Translations under genes and position numbers: made by a program
Part shown: piece after piece, positions 18,773 to 28,751 of the stretch
How the letters are laid out: each line of letters starts with the position of its first letter
Position numbering within the stretch: position 1 is the first letter of the stretch
The notes under the pieces: generated by a model
The model's database searches: none
What the model saw: only the letters and a program-made list of their open reading frames with translations
What the model was told of the DNA's origin: nothing
Assembly: GCF_022647885.1 (NCBI RefSeq)
Contig: NZ_JALCLM010000001.1
Location: forward strand, 558,001-622,000
Source: Bifidobacterium sp.
GTDB lineage: Bacteria; Actinomycetota; Actinomycetes; Actinomycetales; Bifidobacteriaceae
Length of the DNA: 64,000 nt
Direction of reading: 5' to 3'

Positions 18773-21751
18773 ATGGCAACCGGCTCAAAGCTCGTCATTG
18801 TGGAATCCCCCACTAAAGCGAAGAAAATAGGCGGATACCTCGGCGACGGCTATACCGTTATGGCATCCGTCGGACATATCCGTGATTTAGCGCAGCCCTC
18901 ACAGGTACCAGCTGCGAAAAAAGCGCAGTTCGGTAAATTCGGGGTTGATGTGCAGGACGGCTTCACCCCCTACTACATAGTTGATGGTGATAAGAAAAAA
19001 ACAGTCGCTGAGCTAAAAAGTGCACTCAAATCAGCTGATGAACTCTTCCTAGCAACTGATGAGGATCGCGAGGGCGAGGCGATAGCTTGGCATTTGGTGC
19101 AGACCTTAAAGCCAAAAGTACCTGTTCGGCGCATGGTATTCCATGAAATAACACCTGAAGCGATTCGTGCTTCGTTGAATCAGACCCGCGATGTAGACGG
19201 CAATATGGTTGACGCTCAAGAAACGCGTCGCGTGCTAGATCGCCTGTATGGTTATGAACTTTCTCCTGTGCTGTGGCGCAAAGTTGGTCCAGGTCTGAGT
19301 GCTGGCCGCGTCCAATCGGTTGCAACTCGACTGATTGTCGAGCGAGAACGCGAGCGTATGGCTTTTGTTCGCACCTCCTATTGGGATGTAGTAGCTTCTC
19401 TGAACACCAATAACAAAGATGGTGAAGAGGCAGGTTCTCAAGGATTTGATGCCCGACTTGTGCAGATTGATGGTAAACGTTTAGCAGTTTCGAAGGATTT
19501 CGACGAAGCTGGTAAACCCACCTCAGCTGCCATTAGCGATGCCGCGGTGCGCCTTGGTCAGGACGAAGCTGAAGCGTTGGTTAATCAGCTCAAAGACAAA
19601 GATTTCATGGTGCAGGGGATGGATACTAAACCCTACCGACGCCGCCCGCAGCCACCATTCACCACTTCAACGTTGCAACAGACTGCAGGTAATAGGCTAG
19701 CGATGAGTTCTCGTTCAACCATGCGCGCTGCGCAAGGGCTATATGAGAATGGCTATATCACCTATATGCGTACTGATTCGGTTACCTTGTCTCAAGAAGC
19801 TATAGCTGCAGCTCGTGAAAGCGTACAAGAACGTTTCGGCAAGAATTATCTTTCTGATAAACCGAAGCAATACACCACCAAGACAGCAGGAGCACAAGAA
19901 GCACACGAGTGCATTCGTCCTGCGGGATCGCACTTCAGATCCCCCGATGAACTCGCGGGACTTCCCCCAGATCAGTTGAAGTTGTACACGCTGATTTGGC
20001 GTAGAACCTTGGCTTCTCAAATGGCTGATGCCACTGGTTCCACGGCCACGGTCAAAATCGCGGCAGAGAGTGAAAGCCATGGTACTGCAATATTTCAAGC
20101 TTCTGGCACAGTTATCGAGTTTCCTGGTTTCTTGAAAGCATTGGGCGAAGGTCGCCATGCGGTTCAGACTGAGAAGAAGAACAAGAAGGATGCTGATTCT
20201 CAATCTGCAGATGACAGCAATACGTCGTTGCCAGTCATGGTTAAGGGCGATCTGCTCCACGCCACCGACTTGCAAGCAGATGGTCACGAGACCCAACCAC
20301 CGGCCCGATACACCGAGGCCACGCTGGTAAAAACTTTGGAAGCTAGGGAAATTGGCCGACCTTCCACATACGCAAGCATTATTTCGACAATTATTGACCG
20401 TGGATATGTTTATGAACGAGGGCGCGCACTGATTCCTTCGTGGCTGGCGTTCTCTGTCATTAAACTTCTAGAAAGTAAATTCCCGAAATACGTTGATTAT
20501 CAGTTCACTGCCCAGATGGAAAATGGTCTGGATATGATCGCCCACGGCAAGGAGAGCGGGCAGGACTGGCTTACCCGTTTCTATTTCGGTGGTGGAGAAG
20601 AGTCGGCACACAGCACTGACGAGGCCCGTGAGGGGCTACAGCAACAGGTCGCACAGCTCGGGGAAATTGATGCCAGAGCGATTAATACTATCGAAATTGG
20701 TGGTGGTCTTCAGGTCAGGGTTGGCCGCTATGGCCCATACCTCGAGGATACTGTTGAACTTGATGATGACGGCAACCCGAAACGTGCATCGATTCCCGAT
20801 ACCATTGCACCAGACGAGTTGACAGTTGCAGCCGGTCATGAGTTGATAGCCAATAATGCCGGAGGTCCTCGTGAATTGGGCAAAGATCCCAAAACCGGTG
20901 GAAGCGTTGAGGTGCGCAAAGGGCGCTTTGGCCCATATGTCGCGCTCGTTCAAGCTCAAGATCCAGCCAAGGAATCCGAACAGAGCACTGCTGCGGATAA
21001 ACCAAAGAAGCGTGCCAAGAAAAGTACGCCTGACAAGCCCAAAATGGCTTCATTATTCAAAACCATGGATCCAGAAACCTTGACTCTCGAAGATGCCCTT
21101 CGTCTCTTGGAACTTCCGCGAACCGTCGGAACTCTTGATGAGCAAGATGCTGAAAGTGGTAAAACAACGCCATCAGTGGTGACTGCTAACAACGGACGAT
21201 ACGGTCCTTATCTGACTAAAACTGCTGAGGGTGGAGGCACAGATACCCGTTCCCTCGCCAGTGAGGATGAGATTTTCACCGTCGATATCGACAAGGCTAA
21301 GGAACTCTTTGCTCAGCCTAAGTACGGTCGTAGAGCACGAGGTGCCGCGAAGCCGCCGTTGCGTGAATTGGGCCCAGATCCTGAGAATGGCAAGAATGTT
21401 ACCATCAAAGATGGATTCTATGGCGCGTACATCACCGATGGAGAAACTAACCGTACTCTGCCGAAACAATATTCTCCCGAGTCCATAGAAGTTGCAGAAG
21501 CGTTCCGCTTATTAGCAGAGAAACGTGCTGCAGGACCAGTGAAGAGGAAAGGGCGCAGTACTCGTAAGAAGAGTTCTACGACAGCATCAAGTAGGAAAAC
21601 AAGTAAAACTGCGAGAGCGACTAAAACTTCAAGCAAGTCAACAAGCAGAACTACTGCAAAGACCTCTACCAAAGCCAAATCATCAGCAAAGTCTAAGGCG
21701 AGATCAGCCTCTGCAAAGGGTGATACAGCGACTGTTAGTAAGCGTGGGTGA
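18773..21751 (+). CDS. topA: DNA topoisomerase I
   Basis: A 992-residue type IA topoisomerase starting at ATG 18773, six bases after AAGGAG; earlier in-frame codons to 18704 add unrelated residues. Toprim domain: LVIVESPTKAKKI at the N-terminus and ATDEDREGEAIAWHL (about residues 95-109). Catalytic tyrosine in YITYMRTDSVTL (about 330). The C-terminus has several repeats with the pattern GRYGPY or GRFGPYV, which replace zinc fingers in actinobacterial TopA, followed by a Lys/Ser/Thr tail of about 70 residues that should bind DNA electrostatically. It relaxes negative supercoils. tmk follows 6 bases on and then holB. Confidence 0.96.
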   Translation: MATGSKLVIVESPTKAKKIGGYLGDGYTVMASVGHIRDLAQPSQVPAAKKAQFGKFGVDVQDGFTPYYIVDGDKKKTVAELKSALKSADELFLATDEDREGEAIAWHLVQTLKPKVPVRRMVFHEITPEAIRASLNQTRDVDGNMVDAQETRRVLDRLYGYELSPVLWRKVGPGLSAGRVQSVATRLIVERERERMAFVRTSYWDVVASLNTNNKDGEEAGSQGFDARLVQIDGKRLAVSKDFDEAGKPTSAAISDAAVRLGQDEAEALVNQLKDKDFMVQGMDTKPYRRRPQPPFTTSTLQQTAGNRLAMSSRSTMRAAQGLYENGYITYMRTDSVTLSQEAIAAARESVQERFGKNYLSDKPKQYTTKTAGAQEAHECIRPAGSHFRSPDELAGLPPDQLKLYTLIWRRTLASQMADATGSTATVKIAAESESHGTAIFQASGTVIEFPGFLKALGEGRHAVQTEKKNKKDADSQSADDSNTSLPVMVKGDLLHATDLQADGHETQPPARYTEATLVKTLEAREIGRPSTYASIISTIIDRGYVYERGRALIPSWLAFSVIKLLESKFPKYVDYQFTAQMENGLDMIAHGKESGQDWLTRFYFGGGEESAHSTDEAREGLQQQVAQLGEIDARAINTIEIGGGLQVRVGRYGPYLEDTVELDDDGNPKRASIPDTIAPDELTVAAGHELIANNAGGPRELGKDPKTGGSVEVRKGRFGPYVALVQAQDPAKESEQSTAADKPKKRAKKSTPDKPKMASLFKTMDPETLTLEDALRLLELPRTVGTLDEQDAESGKTTPSVVTANNGRYGPYLTKTAEGGGTDTRSLASEDEIFTVDIDKAKELFAQPKYGRRARGAAKPPLRELGPDPENGKNVTIKDGFYGAYITDGETNRTLPKQYSPESIEVAEAFRLLAEKRAAGPVKRKGRSTRKKSSTTASSRKTSKTARATKTSSKSTSRTTAKTSTKAKSSAKSKARSASAKGDTATVSKRG

Positions 21752-21757
21752 GAGGCT

Positions 21758-22459
21758 ATGGCGGGTTTGTTTATATCCTTTGAAGGTGTTGACGGCGTAG
21801 GTAAGACCACACAGGTGAACCGTCTACGAGCGTATGCCTTGTCGCAAGGCCAACACCCTTTGCTGACAAGGGAGCCTGGTGGAACTCCTGTAGGTCTGGC
21901 GATTCGCGAATTGGTATTGCATGGCATTGCTGCATTCCCATCATTTGCCGTTGCTGGAGGCTCGGATGTCGTTGACGAGAGCGAGGACCTCAGCCCGCGG
22001 ACGGAGGCTTTGCTCTATGCTGCTGACCGTGCGCAGCATGTTTCTCAGATGATTCGACCCGCGTTAGATCGTGACGAGTTAGTGATTAGTGACCGCTATG
22101 TTGACTCCTCTTTGGCATATCAAGCTGGTGGTCGCGAATTAACGATTGATGATGTGAGAGCTTTAAGTGCTTGGGCGACCGGTGGTTTAATGCCCAGAAG
22201 GACGTATCTCTTAGATATGGACCCTGCACTCTCCCATGCTCGTTTGCAACATCAGCTTGATAGGCTCGAAGTGGAGGGCGATGCTTTTCAGCAACGTACT
22301 CGCCAAGAGTTTTTGAAACTGGCTGAGGCTGAGCCTGAACGTTTTCTAGTATTGGATGCAAATCAGACAGTTGATGATGTGTGGCAGACCATTCAACACG
22401 ATTTCGATAAGTTGTTACAGGAACTCCGCTCTTGCGAACATGCAGAGGAAGGGCTCTGA
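21758..22459 (+). CDS. tmk: Thymidylate kinase
   Basis: A 233-residue enzyme with the P-loop [12 protein letters not shown] (about residues 8-19), the DRX/ERP-type [10 protein letters not shown] (about 37-46) and [14 protein letters not shown] (about 109-122). It phosphorylates dTMP to dTDP. An insertion (about 58-75, rich in Ser, Val, Asp and Glu) after the REPGG helix makes it slightly longer than the usual 205-215 residues. The stop overlaps the holB start (TGATG). Confidence 0.94.
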   Translation: MAGLFISFEGVDGVGKTTQVNRLRAYALSQGQHPLLTREPGGTPVGLAIRELVLHGIAAFPSFAVAGGSDVVDESEDLSPRTEALLYAADRAQHVSQMIRPALDRDELVISDRYVDSSLAYQAGGRELTIDDVRALSAWATGGLMPRRTYLLDMDPALSHARLQHQLDRLEVEGDAFQQRTRQEFLKLAEAEPERFLVLDANQTVDDVWQTIQHDFDKLLQELRSCEHAEEGL

Positions 22460-23637
22460 TGAGCGTCTGGGATGCCATCGTTGGTCAACAACCTGTGGTG
22501 GATTTACTGTCACGGATTTCTCAGGCCTCTCAGTTTTCGTCAGCACAGGATGCCCGTCAACATGCTCTTGCACAGTCGTGGTTGATTTGCGGACCTCCTG
22601 GATCAGGAAGGTCTAATGTTGCCCGAGCATTCGCTGCAGCAATGGAGAGCCCAGATCACGGCTTAGAGTCGCAACCGACTAAGGTAACTCAGCAAGTTCT
22701 AGCAGGAACGCATCCGGATGTGACCATACTCGCCACCGATAAAGTGACTATTGGTATCGATCAAGTACGTGACCTGATTGCTACATCCGAACAGATGCCC
22801 AGCACTGCTCCGTGGAGAATCATCATTATCGAAGATGTTGATCGAATGATGGAACGCACCACTAATGTGTTGCTTAAGGAGATTGAGGAACCAGCTGAGC
22901 ACACCATATGGTTATTGTGCGCACCGAGCCCACAAGACGTGCTGCCTACGATTCGTTCTCGTACCAGAATCGTGAATCTCGCAGTTCCCCCTACTGCCGC
23001 AGTTGCGGAATTTCTTAAACAACATACAGATGCAGATCCACATGTTTCAGCACGAGCGGCACGTCTGGCCGAAGGGCATATCGGTATCGCTCGTTTGTAC
23101 GCCACAAATGAGCGGGTAATGGCCGACCGCGATTCGCTAGTGGTTGGGGTGCTCAATATGTCGAGAACCTCAGACGCAGTGATGCTAGCCGAGGGGCTTA
23201 TTGCAAGTGCGCGAGAACAAGCGCAAGACGATATCACAGCACAGATTGAGGCAGAGCAACATTCATTTCGCAACATAAACGGTTTGGATCACAACGAGCG
23301 TATGCCGTCAAATTTACGTTCCGCATACCACGCAATTAGCGCCAAAGACGATGTGCGGCGAAGAGTGACACGTCGCTCGCGCGATGTGCTGGATCGAGCG
23401 TTGAACTCTATCGCCAGTGTGTATCGAGATGTTTGTGTGTTGCAGAATAATGCCGAAGATGCTGTAGGCATTATCAATTTGGAGAACCGCACAGCAATTA
23501 CTGAGCTCTCGGTGCGACTCAATCGTGCACAGGCAATCGCTCGTTTGGAGCATATTGCCACCGCCCGCCGCCGTATGGCTGGCAATGTAGCACCGCAATT
23601 GGTCTTTGAAGCTCTCTTCTCGGCTCTAGTCGTCTAA
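22459..23637 (+). CDS. holB: DNA polymerase III delta-prime subunit
   Basis: A 392-residue clamp-loader subunit. It opens with [17 protein letters not shown], has a Walker A-like GPPGSGRSNVARAFA (about residues 47-61, with Arg where ATPases have Lys), a Walker B-like IIIIEDVDRM (about 116-125) and LKEIEEPAEHTIWLLCAPSP with a TIRSR arginine finger nearby. The changed P-loop fits delta-prime, which does not hydrolyse ATP. ATG 22459 overlaps the tmk stop by one base. It partners with the dnaX product. Confidence 0.92.
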   Translation: MSVWDAIVGQQPVVDLLSRISQASQFSSAQDARQHALAQSWLICGPPGSGRSNVARAFAAAMESPDHGLESQPTKVTQQVLAGTHPDVTILATDKVTIGIDQVRDLIATSEQMPSTAPWRIIIIEDVDRMMERTTNVLLKEIEEPAEHTIWLLCAPSPQDVLPTIRSRTRIVNLAVPPTAAVAEFLKQHTDADPHVSARAARLAEGHIGIARLYATNERVMADRDSLVVGVLNMSRTSDAVMLAEGLIASAREQAQDDITAQIEAEQHSFRNINGLDHNERMPSNLRSAYHAISAKDDVRRRVTRRSRDVLDRALNSIASVYRDVCVLQNNAEDAVGIINLENRTAITELSVRLNRAQAIARLEHIATARRRMAGNVAPQLVFEALFSALVV

Positions 23638-23753
23638 AAACAGTGCGTTATGAGATAGCTGCATCATCAGGACAGCAACAGTGCGCTGTGTGCTCATACA
23701 TGCTGATTTTGTGGTGCAGTTCTCTTCAATCCAGATAATGGCATACTGGAGAT

Positions 23754-24296
23754 ATGAGAATTTCCACTGATTTCACGCAGATACCAGATCAATATGGCAA
23801 GTATGCGGATGCATCAGGGCGTATAGATGGTGTGCCGGTAGTCTCGTTCCCCTTTAGGCTTGAGGATATTCCTCAAGACTGTACAGTGCTGCATTGGGAA
23901 TTGGTGGATCCAGATTCGATTCCGGTGTGTGGCTTCCAATGGATTCATTGGGCTGTAGCCAACGCGTTGATATCTGAGATTGGACACAAATCAGCTACGG
24001 TGTCTATTCCTGCCGATTTTTCACGCACTCAGCGAACAATTGCCCCTTCAGCAATACAAGGACGTACTTCAGCTGCATCGCCTTTTGTTGGTAACAGCGA
24101 CCCAGAGATCATTATGAATTACAACGGACCGCAACCGCCAGATCATGCGCACGATTATCTGTTGCGTGTATGGGCGGGTACTCACAAGCTTGAGGGATTA
24201 CGTAGAGGTTTTTGGCTCAATGGTCTGCAGCGCGCTTTGCGCGAAGCAGACGCTTATCGTGTAAGTGCCACTGTGCTCTTGTCAAGTAGAGCGTAA
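23754..24296 (+). CDS. YbhB/YbcL-type phosphatidylethanolamine-binding protein homologue
   Basis: A 180-residue soluble protein. It has the PEBP signatures VLHWELVDPDSIPV (about residues 43-56), GFQWIHWAVANA (about 60-71), and a C-terminal HDYLLRVWAG (about 127-150) where family members have HRYxFxLYAL. Bacterial members bind small anionic ligands; no enzymatic role is established. Around the middle, NYNGPQPPDHAHDY replaces the usual GYGGPCPPDGxHRY, consistent with the family. No signal peptide. It stands alone between holB and the dipeptidase gene. Confidence 0.8.
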   Translation: MRISTDFTQIPDQYGKYADASGRIDGVPVVSFPFRLEDIPQDCTVLHWELVDPDSIPVCGFQWIHWAVANALISEIGHKSATVSIPADFSRTQRTIAPSAIQGRTSAASPFVGNSDPEIIMNYNGPQPPDHAHDYLLRVWAGTHKLEGLRRGFWLNGLQRALREADAYRVSATVLLSSRA

Positions 24297-24382
24297 TACG
24301 CGGGGTCTGACACCACTTTTGGCATAGCTGAGCGCTACAGTATGCAGAGAAAGCGTGAGTCGTTGTCGAAAGGAAGCCACGC

Positions 24383-25924
24383 ATGCCCTGCACCACAATT
24401 CTGGTAGGCAAAAATGTCAGCTATGACGGGTCTACGATTATCGCCCGCAATGAAGATTCAAGTGATGGAGAATTCACTGCAAAGCGTTTTGTGGTGGTGC
24501 GTCCTGAAGATCAGCCACGCAAATATACCAGCGTCATCAGTCACTTAAGCATTGATTTAGATCTTGAGTACGCGAAGCAAAAGCCTTTGCGCTACACCGC
24601 GATGTCTGATGCAGTTCAAAAACAAGGTGTCTGGGCTGAGGCTGGAGTTAATGCTGAAAATGTGGCTATGAGCGCCACAGAGACAATTACCAGTAATGAG
24701 CGTGTGCTCGGCGCTGACCCGCTGGTTGAATATGTGGCCGCTCGCGGTAGGGAAGGCGAAGCAGATTATCAAGCCGAAACCGCGGGAGGTATCGGTGAAG
24801 AAGATATGGTCACCCTAGTCCTGCCCTACATTCATTCTGCTAGAGACGGCGTGCTTAAGCTCGGTGCTTTGCTTGAACGCTATGGTACATACGAGATGAA
24901 TGGCATAGCGTTCAGCGATGTCGATGAAATCTGGTGGCTGGAAACAGTAGGGGGCCATCACTGGATTGCCAAAAGAGTTCCAGACGAAGCATATGTGACT
25001 ATGCCGAACCAGCTAGGTATTGATGAATTCGATATAGAGGACGCTTTCGGTGAGCAGGAGTCTCATCTATGCTCCGAAGATTTGCGCGAATTTATCGAAA
25101 GCAATCACCTTGATGTAGCTGTTGAGCACGAGTCACTCTTCAATCCTCGCGATGCTTTTGGGTCGCATTCAGATTCGGATCATGTGTATAACACGCCGCG
25201 GGCTTGGTATATGCAGCGATACTTGAATCCTTATGATGAAGTATGGGACGGCCCCGATGCTGTTCACACGCCGATGTCGGATGATATTCCTTGGGGACGC
25301 CAGCCTGAGCGCAAAATTACTATAGAAGATATTCGTTATGTATTGGCATCGCACTATCAAGGCACTCAATACGATCCCTACGGCAATCAGGGTGACGAGA
25401 AGACGCGCGGCATGTTTCGCCCAATTGGTATCAACCGCAACAGCCAGCTGGCGGTGATGCAAATTCGCCCTGATCGCCCAGAATCGTGCCGTTCTCTGCA
25501 ATGGATTGCTTATGGTTCTAACGCCTTTAATACTTTGGTACCGTTCTTCGCCAATGTGGAGCACACTCCTGAATATCTTGAGGGCACAACTGACCGAGTG
25601 ACAACAGAAAACTTCTACTGGGCCAATAGGATTATCGCGGCGCTGTGCGATCACTCATATGCCAGCACTGCAAATGCTGTAGAAAGCTACAGACAAAAAA
25701 CCGGTGCCGAAGGTTACCGTATTGTCGCCGCTGCAGATGAGCAAGTTGCACGACTTGGATCCTCCGATACATCCACGGCTAATAGTGAAGTTCATGAGAT
25801 TCTAGAAGCATCTAATACTGCGCTCACGCAGCGTCTGAAGAAAGAGACTGATGCTCTGCTCAGCGCTGTGTTATACACCGTGAGCATGGATATGCACAAT
25901 AGCTTCCGCATGTCCGATAATTAA
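24383..25924 (+). CDS. pepD: C69 family dipeptidase
   Basis: A 513-residue N-terminal-nucleophile hydrolase. The chain begins MPCTTILVGKNVSYDG; Cys3 would become the nucleophile after removal of two residues. Other family features are IIARNEDSS (about residues 19-27), EAGVNAENVAMSATETI (about 83-99), and DEIWWLETVGGHHWIAKRVP (about 180-199). It cleaves dipeptides in the cytoplasm. Bifidobacteria and lactobacilli carry several paralogues. A GAAAGGAAG stretch precedes the ATG. The hairpin at 25930-25957 follows. Confidence 0.92.
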   Translation: MPCTTILVGKNVSYDGSTIIARNEDSSDGEFTAKRFVVVRPEDQPRKYTSVISHLSIDLDLEYAKQKPLRYTAMSDAVQKQGVWAEAGVNAENVAMSATETITSNERVLGADPLVEYVAARGREGEADYQAETAGGIGEEDMVTLVLPYIHSARDGVLKLGALLERYGTYEMNGIAFSDVDEIWWLETVGGHHWIAKRVPDEAYVTMPNQLGIDEFDIEDAFGEQESHLCSEDLREFIESNHLDVAVEHESLFNPRDAFGSHSDSDHVYNTPRAWYMQRYLNPYDEVWDGPDAVHTPMSDDIPWGRQPERKITIEDIRYVLASHYQGTQYDPYGNQGDEKTRGMFRPIGINRNSQLAVMQIRPDRPESCRSLQWIAYGSNAFNTLVPFFANVEHTPEYLEGTTDRVTTENFYWANRIIAALCDHSYASTANAVESYRQKTGAEGYRIVAAADEQVARLGSSDTSTANSEVHEILEASNTALTQRLKKETDALLSAVLYTVSMDMHNSFRMSDN

Positions 25925-25929
25925 CTCGC

Positions 25930-25957
25930 GTGGCAACTCAATTGCTCGAGTTGCCAC
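25930..25957 (+). terminator. 10-bp hairpin after pepD
   Basis: GTGGCAACTC (25930-25939) pairs exactly with GAGTTGCCAC (25948-25957) around an 8-base loop. No T-run follows. Confidence 0.55.
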
Positions 25958-26009
25958 ATCACTGCACAGCTATCTAAGTCCAAGACTTTCAACAATCAGA
26001 GAGGACCTC

Positions 26010-27536
26010 ATGAGCACCTACGAGAGCTACGTCACCCAATACGGACAGGTCAAGAAGATTGATGCCTTCGCGTATATGAAGTATCTGGATGAGCATCCCC
26101 AGGAGCCAAGAAAACACGGCAAAGTGGTGCTAGTAACTGCAGACACTCCTCTTAAAGCTTCACGGGGTGAGGGCAAGACCACAACAACTATCGCGCTGAT
26201 TGACGCTCTTCGCGAGCGTGGTGTTGATGCGGCAGCTGTGCTGAGACAGCCAAGTATGGGCATTACCGCAGCAGGCTCAAAAGGTGGCGCATCCGGAGGT
26301 GGCAAGGCTTCATTAACGCATCCCGAATTGATTGATTGGGGTCTGTGCGGCGAGATGGCTGCAATTGCCGCTGCACAGAACTTGCTAGTGGCTTTCGCGG
26401 AAAAAGCTATTGATGATGGTCGTCTTGACACGATTTTGGTGCCTCGGGTGTCTGAAACTCCTTCACGTTCATTACGACAGATCTCAGTAGATCGTGGCAA
26501 AGGTGATATTCCAGAGCGAATGGTGCTCACGCCAACATGTGAGCTCATGCAAATCGTGGTGCTTTCACGCAGTATGGAGGAGATCGCGCAGCGAGTGTCT
26601 GCGATGGTTGCTGGCACTCTCGATGGTAAGCCTGTTGTATTCGGAGATTTCATTGATTTATGGCGCATCACCAACATCCTTGCTGATGCTGTTAAGCCTG
26701 CACTGACCGAAACGAAGCAAGGCTCGCCTGTGTATGTTCACTGCGGTCCGTTCGCGAATGTCTCTATCGGTATTCCGAGCTTGGTATCTGTGGAATTAGC
26801 GTGTGCGCGACATGACGTGGTGATTGTCGAAGCTGGTTATGGTACAGATGCAGGTGCACAAAAATGGCTTGACATCGCTGCTCGTGAATTCGGTGCTCAA
26901 TGGCCTGCTGCTGCTGTGGTGGTGACTAGAGCAACAACATGGCGCGATGATCCTAAGCTTCGCTGGCGCTACCCATTCCATATCAACCGTCTTGAGGGAC
27001 TGGGACTATCTGCCTTCCCTCTGATTAATCTTTGGGAGGGTGAGGATGATCAAGTCCCTCAGCTGCGTGAGCAAGCTGCCGATCTTGGCTTCCGCAAACC
27101 CATCGTTGGTAATCTCTTCCGTGATGGTGGAGATGCGCTTGCTGATCAACTGGATGACTTTATTGAGGCTATCCATACCAGCGGTGATACTGCGACAAAA
27201 GAATCGCTGGAAAGTCACCGAGGAATGGATACTCTAGCAGATGTGAAATGGATTATTCGTAGCGCCTACGGTGTGCCAGAGGAGCGAGTAATACTTCGTG
27301 ATGGGTTTGAGCAGTCGTTGCAAACAGCGCATGAGCTGTGCACTTCGCTAGGGAAAACACTTGAAGATATGGCAGTTGTTGCAGTTAAATCACCTGCCAC
27401 AATGACTGATGATGACAGTGCTGCGGAACAGGATCGTACGGTGACCTTGAAGAAGGTTGAAGTGCACGCTGGCGCTGATTTAGTACAGGTGAATCTGACT
27501 TCATCGTTGACTACTCCTATGCCAAAAATAGTGTGA
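26010..27536 (+). CDS. fhs: Formate-tetrahydrofolate ligase
   Basis: A 508-residue protein, shorter than the roughly 555 of the classic enzyme but like other bifidobacterial members I know. It has the ATP loop LKASRGEGKTTTTIAL (about residues 48-63), RQPSMGITAAGSKGGASGGG (about 79-98), HCGPFANVSIG (about 246-256) and VEAGYGTDAGAQKW (about 272-285, in place of the usual ExGFGADxG). It makes 10-formyl-THF from formate and ATP, so formate released by pyruvate formate-lyase can enter purine synthesis. An AGAGAGGA site precedes the ATG. Confidence 0.92.
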   Translation: MSTYESYVTQYGQVKKIDAFAYMKYLDEHPQEPRKHGKVVLVTADTPLKASRGEGKTTTTIALIDALRERGVDAAAVLRQPSMGITAAGSKGGASGGGKASLTHPELIDWGLCGEMAAIAAAQNLLVAFAEKAIDDGRLDTILVPRVSETPSRSLRQISVDRGKGDIPERMVLTPTCELMQIVVLSRSMEEIAQRVSAMVAGTLDGKPVVFGDFIDLWRITNILADAVKPALTETKQGSPVYVHCGPFANVSIGIPSLVSVELACARHDVVIVEAGYGTDAGAQKWLDIAAREFGAQWPAAAVVVTRATTWRDDPKLRWRYPFHINRLEGLGLSAFPLINLWEGEDDQVPQLREQAADLGFRKPIVGNLFRDGGDALADQLDDFIEAIHTSGDTATKESLESHRGMDTLADVKWIIRSAYGVPEERVILRDGFEQSLQTAHELCTSLGKTLEDMAVVAVKSPATMTDDDSAAEQDRTVTLKKVEVHAGADLVQVNLTSSLTTPMPKIV

Positions 27537-27562
27537 TTTTGACGAGAATTAGGGCAAAGCTA

Positions 27563-27622
27563 AGCCGAGGACACGGCACAAGTTGCGCATTTTGAAAAAA
27601 TGAGTACTGTTGTTCCTCGGCT
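27563..27622 (+). terminator. 9-bp long-loop hairpin after fhs
   Basis: AGCCGAGGA (27563-27571) is the exact inverse complement of TCCTCGGCT (27614-27622), with a 42-base loop that includes an A-rich stretch. A weak terminator candidate just before the tRNA. Confidence 0.35.
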
Positions 27623-27637
27623 CAAGTGTGTGCCACT

Positions 27638-27711
27638 GCCCCTGTAGCTCAGTTGGCTAGAGCAGCTGACTCTTAATCAGCGTGTCCGGGGTTCGAGCCC
27701 CCGCGGGGGCA
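27638..27711 (+). tRNA. tRNA-Lys (anticodon CTT)
   Basis: All four arms are seen: acceptor GCCCCTG/CGGGGGC, D stem GCTC/GAGC, anticodon stem GCTGA/TCAGC with loop CTCTTAA, and T stem CGGGG/CCCCG with loop TTCGAGC. The discriminator is A and CCA is not encoded. The anticodon CTT reads AAG. Confidence 0.95.
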
Positions 27712-27718
27712 CACAAAA

Positions 27719-27746
27719 TAAGGATCCGTCCTAGGGCGGGTCCTTA
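27719..27746 (+). terminator. 10-bp hairpin after tRNA-Lys
   Basis: TAAGGATCCG (27719-27728) pairs with CGGGTCCTTA (27737-27746) with one G-U pair, 8 bases beyond the tRNA. Confidence 0.6.
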
Positions 27747-27867
27747 TGGCGTTCAAACAATTTTTCCAAATACTATGGGTGAACTGTATCTTCAGTGAGT
27801 AGTGCATCGATGCAGGATCCGATTCGTTTGAAAAAGTTACCGTGAGAAAACAATTTAAGGAACCCTC

Positions 27868-28599
27868 GTGGATTACCCACTGATAACCAGGCTCGCTGCA
27901 GAATGTATCGGAACAGCTCTACTTATGGTATTCGGCAATGGAGCCGTCGCCAATGTGGAACTCAAAGCAACGAAGGGTCATCATTCGGGATGGCTCACCA
28001 TTGCTATGGGATATGGTTTCGGTGTGATGTTTCCCGTTATGATGTTCGGCGCAGTTTCGGGCGCACAGATCAATCCGGCAATGACGATTGCGCTCGCTGC
28101 TAATGGCTTATTCCCATGGAGTGAAGTTGCTCCGTATATAGTTGCTCAGATTATAGGTGCAGCAGTCGGTCAGCTCATCGTCTATGTAACGTATTACCCA
28201 CACTATCGGGATACGGATTCAGCTGATGCGATTTTTGCCAGTTTTTCCACCACTGATGCTGCTGGTTCCCGTTCCAATTACTTTCTCAATGAGTTCTTTG
28301 GCACATTGATTTTGGTACTCGGTGCATTGTGCAGCCTGTCGTTACCATGGGGACAGAAGGATCCCGCTGTAGCTTCTTTGGTTGTTGGTTTCATCGTTTG
28401 GGGCTTGGTGACATCCTTGGGTGGTCCTACAGGACCTGGGCTTAACCCAGCTCGAGATTTAGTGCCACGTGTGCTGCACCAGATTCTGCCGATTTCTCAT
28501 AAAGGCTCTTCTCGATGGAAAGAAGCGTGGATTCCTGTGGTGGCGCCAATTGCTGGCGCAATCATTGGCGCATGGCTATTCCACGCGATTTTTGCATGA
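27868..28599 (+). CDS. Aquaglyceroporin (MIP family, GlpF type)
   Basis: A 243-residue six-helix channel. The first NPA half-helix is SGAQINPAMTIALA (about residues 69-82) and the second is GPGLNPARDLVPR (about 190-202). The Asp directly after the second NPAR is the mark of glycerol-conducting members rather than strict water channels. It lets glycerol and similar small polyols cross the membrane. No glycerol kinase gene adjoins. An AAGGAA site precedes the GTG start. Confidence 0.88.
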   Translation: MDYPLITRLAAECIGTALLMVFGNGAVANVELKATKGHHSGWLTIAMGYGFGVMFPVMMFGAVSGAQINPAMTIALAANGLFPWSEVAPYIVAQIIGAAVGQLIVYVTYYPHYRDTDSADAIFASFSTTDAAGSRSNYFLNEFFGTLILVLGALCSLSLPWGQKDPAVASLVVGFIVWGLVTSLGGPTGPGLNPARDLVPRVLHQILPISHKGSSRWKEAWIPVVAPIAGAIIGAWLFHAIFA

Positions 28600-28667
28600 T
28601 GGTATGTCGCTATAGCATTCTCTGCAGCTTGGTGCATTATCGCAGCTGAGTATGCTACAAGTATGTT

Positions 28668-28712
28668 TTCAGGACGCGCATAAAGCTATTGCGGCTTAGT
28701 GCGCGTCCTGAA
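28668..28712 (+). terminator. 13-bp perfect hairpin after the aquaglyceroporin gene
   Basis: TTCAGGACGCGCA (28668-28680) and TGCGCGTCCTGAA (28700-28712) are exact inverse complements. The 19-base loop contains a second small stem (AAGC/GCTT), giving a stacked fold. It starts with TTTT on the left flank, so it could also act on leftward transcripts. Confidence 0.65.
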
Positions 28713-28751
28713 TTGTATGTATTGAAATATTTGGCGGCTGAAGGTGCGTGA

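Noticed and set aside
23989..24300. Possible prophage or transposon remnants around the PEBP gene
   Set aside because: No integrase, terminal repeats, transposase motif or sharp base-composition change was found; all genes are ordinary housekeeping families.
27563..27746. Integration site at tRNA-Lys
   Set aside because: No integrase gene and no direct repeat of the tRNA 3' end were found nearby; only a terminator follows the tRNA.
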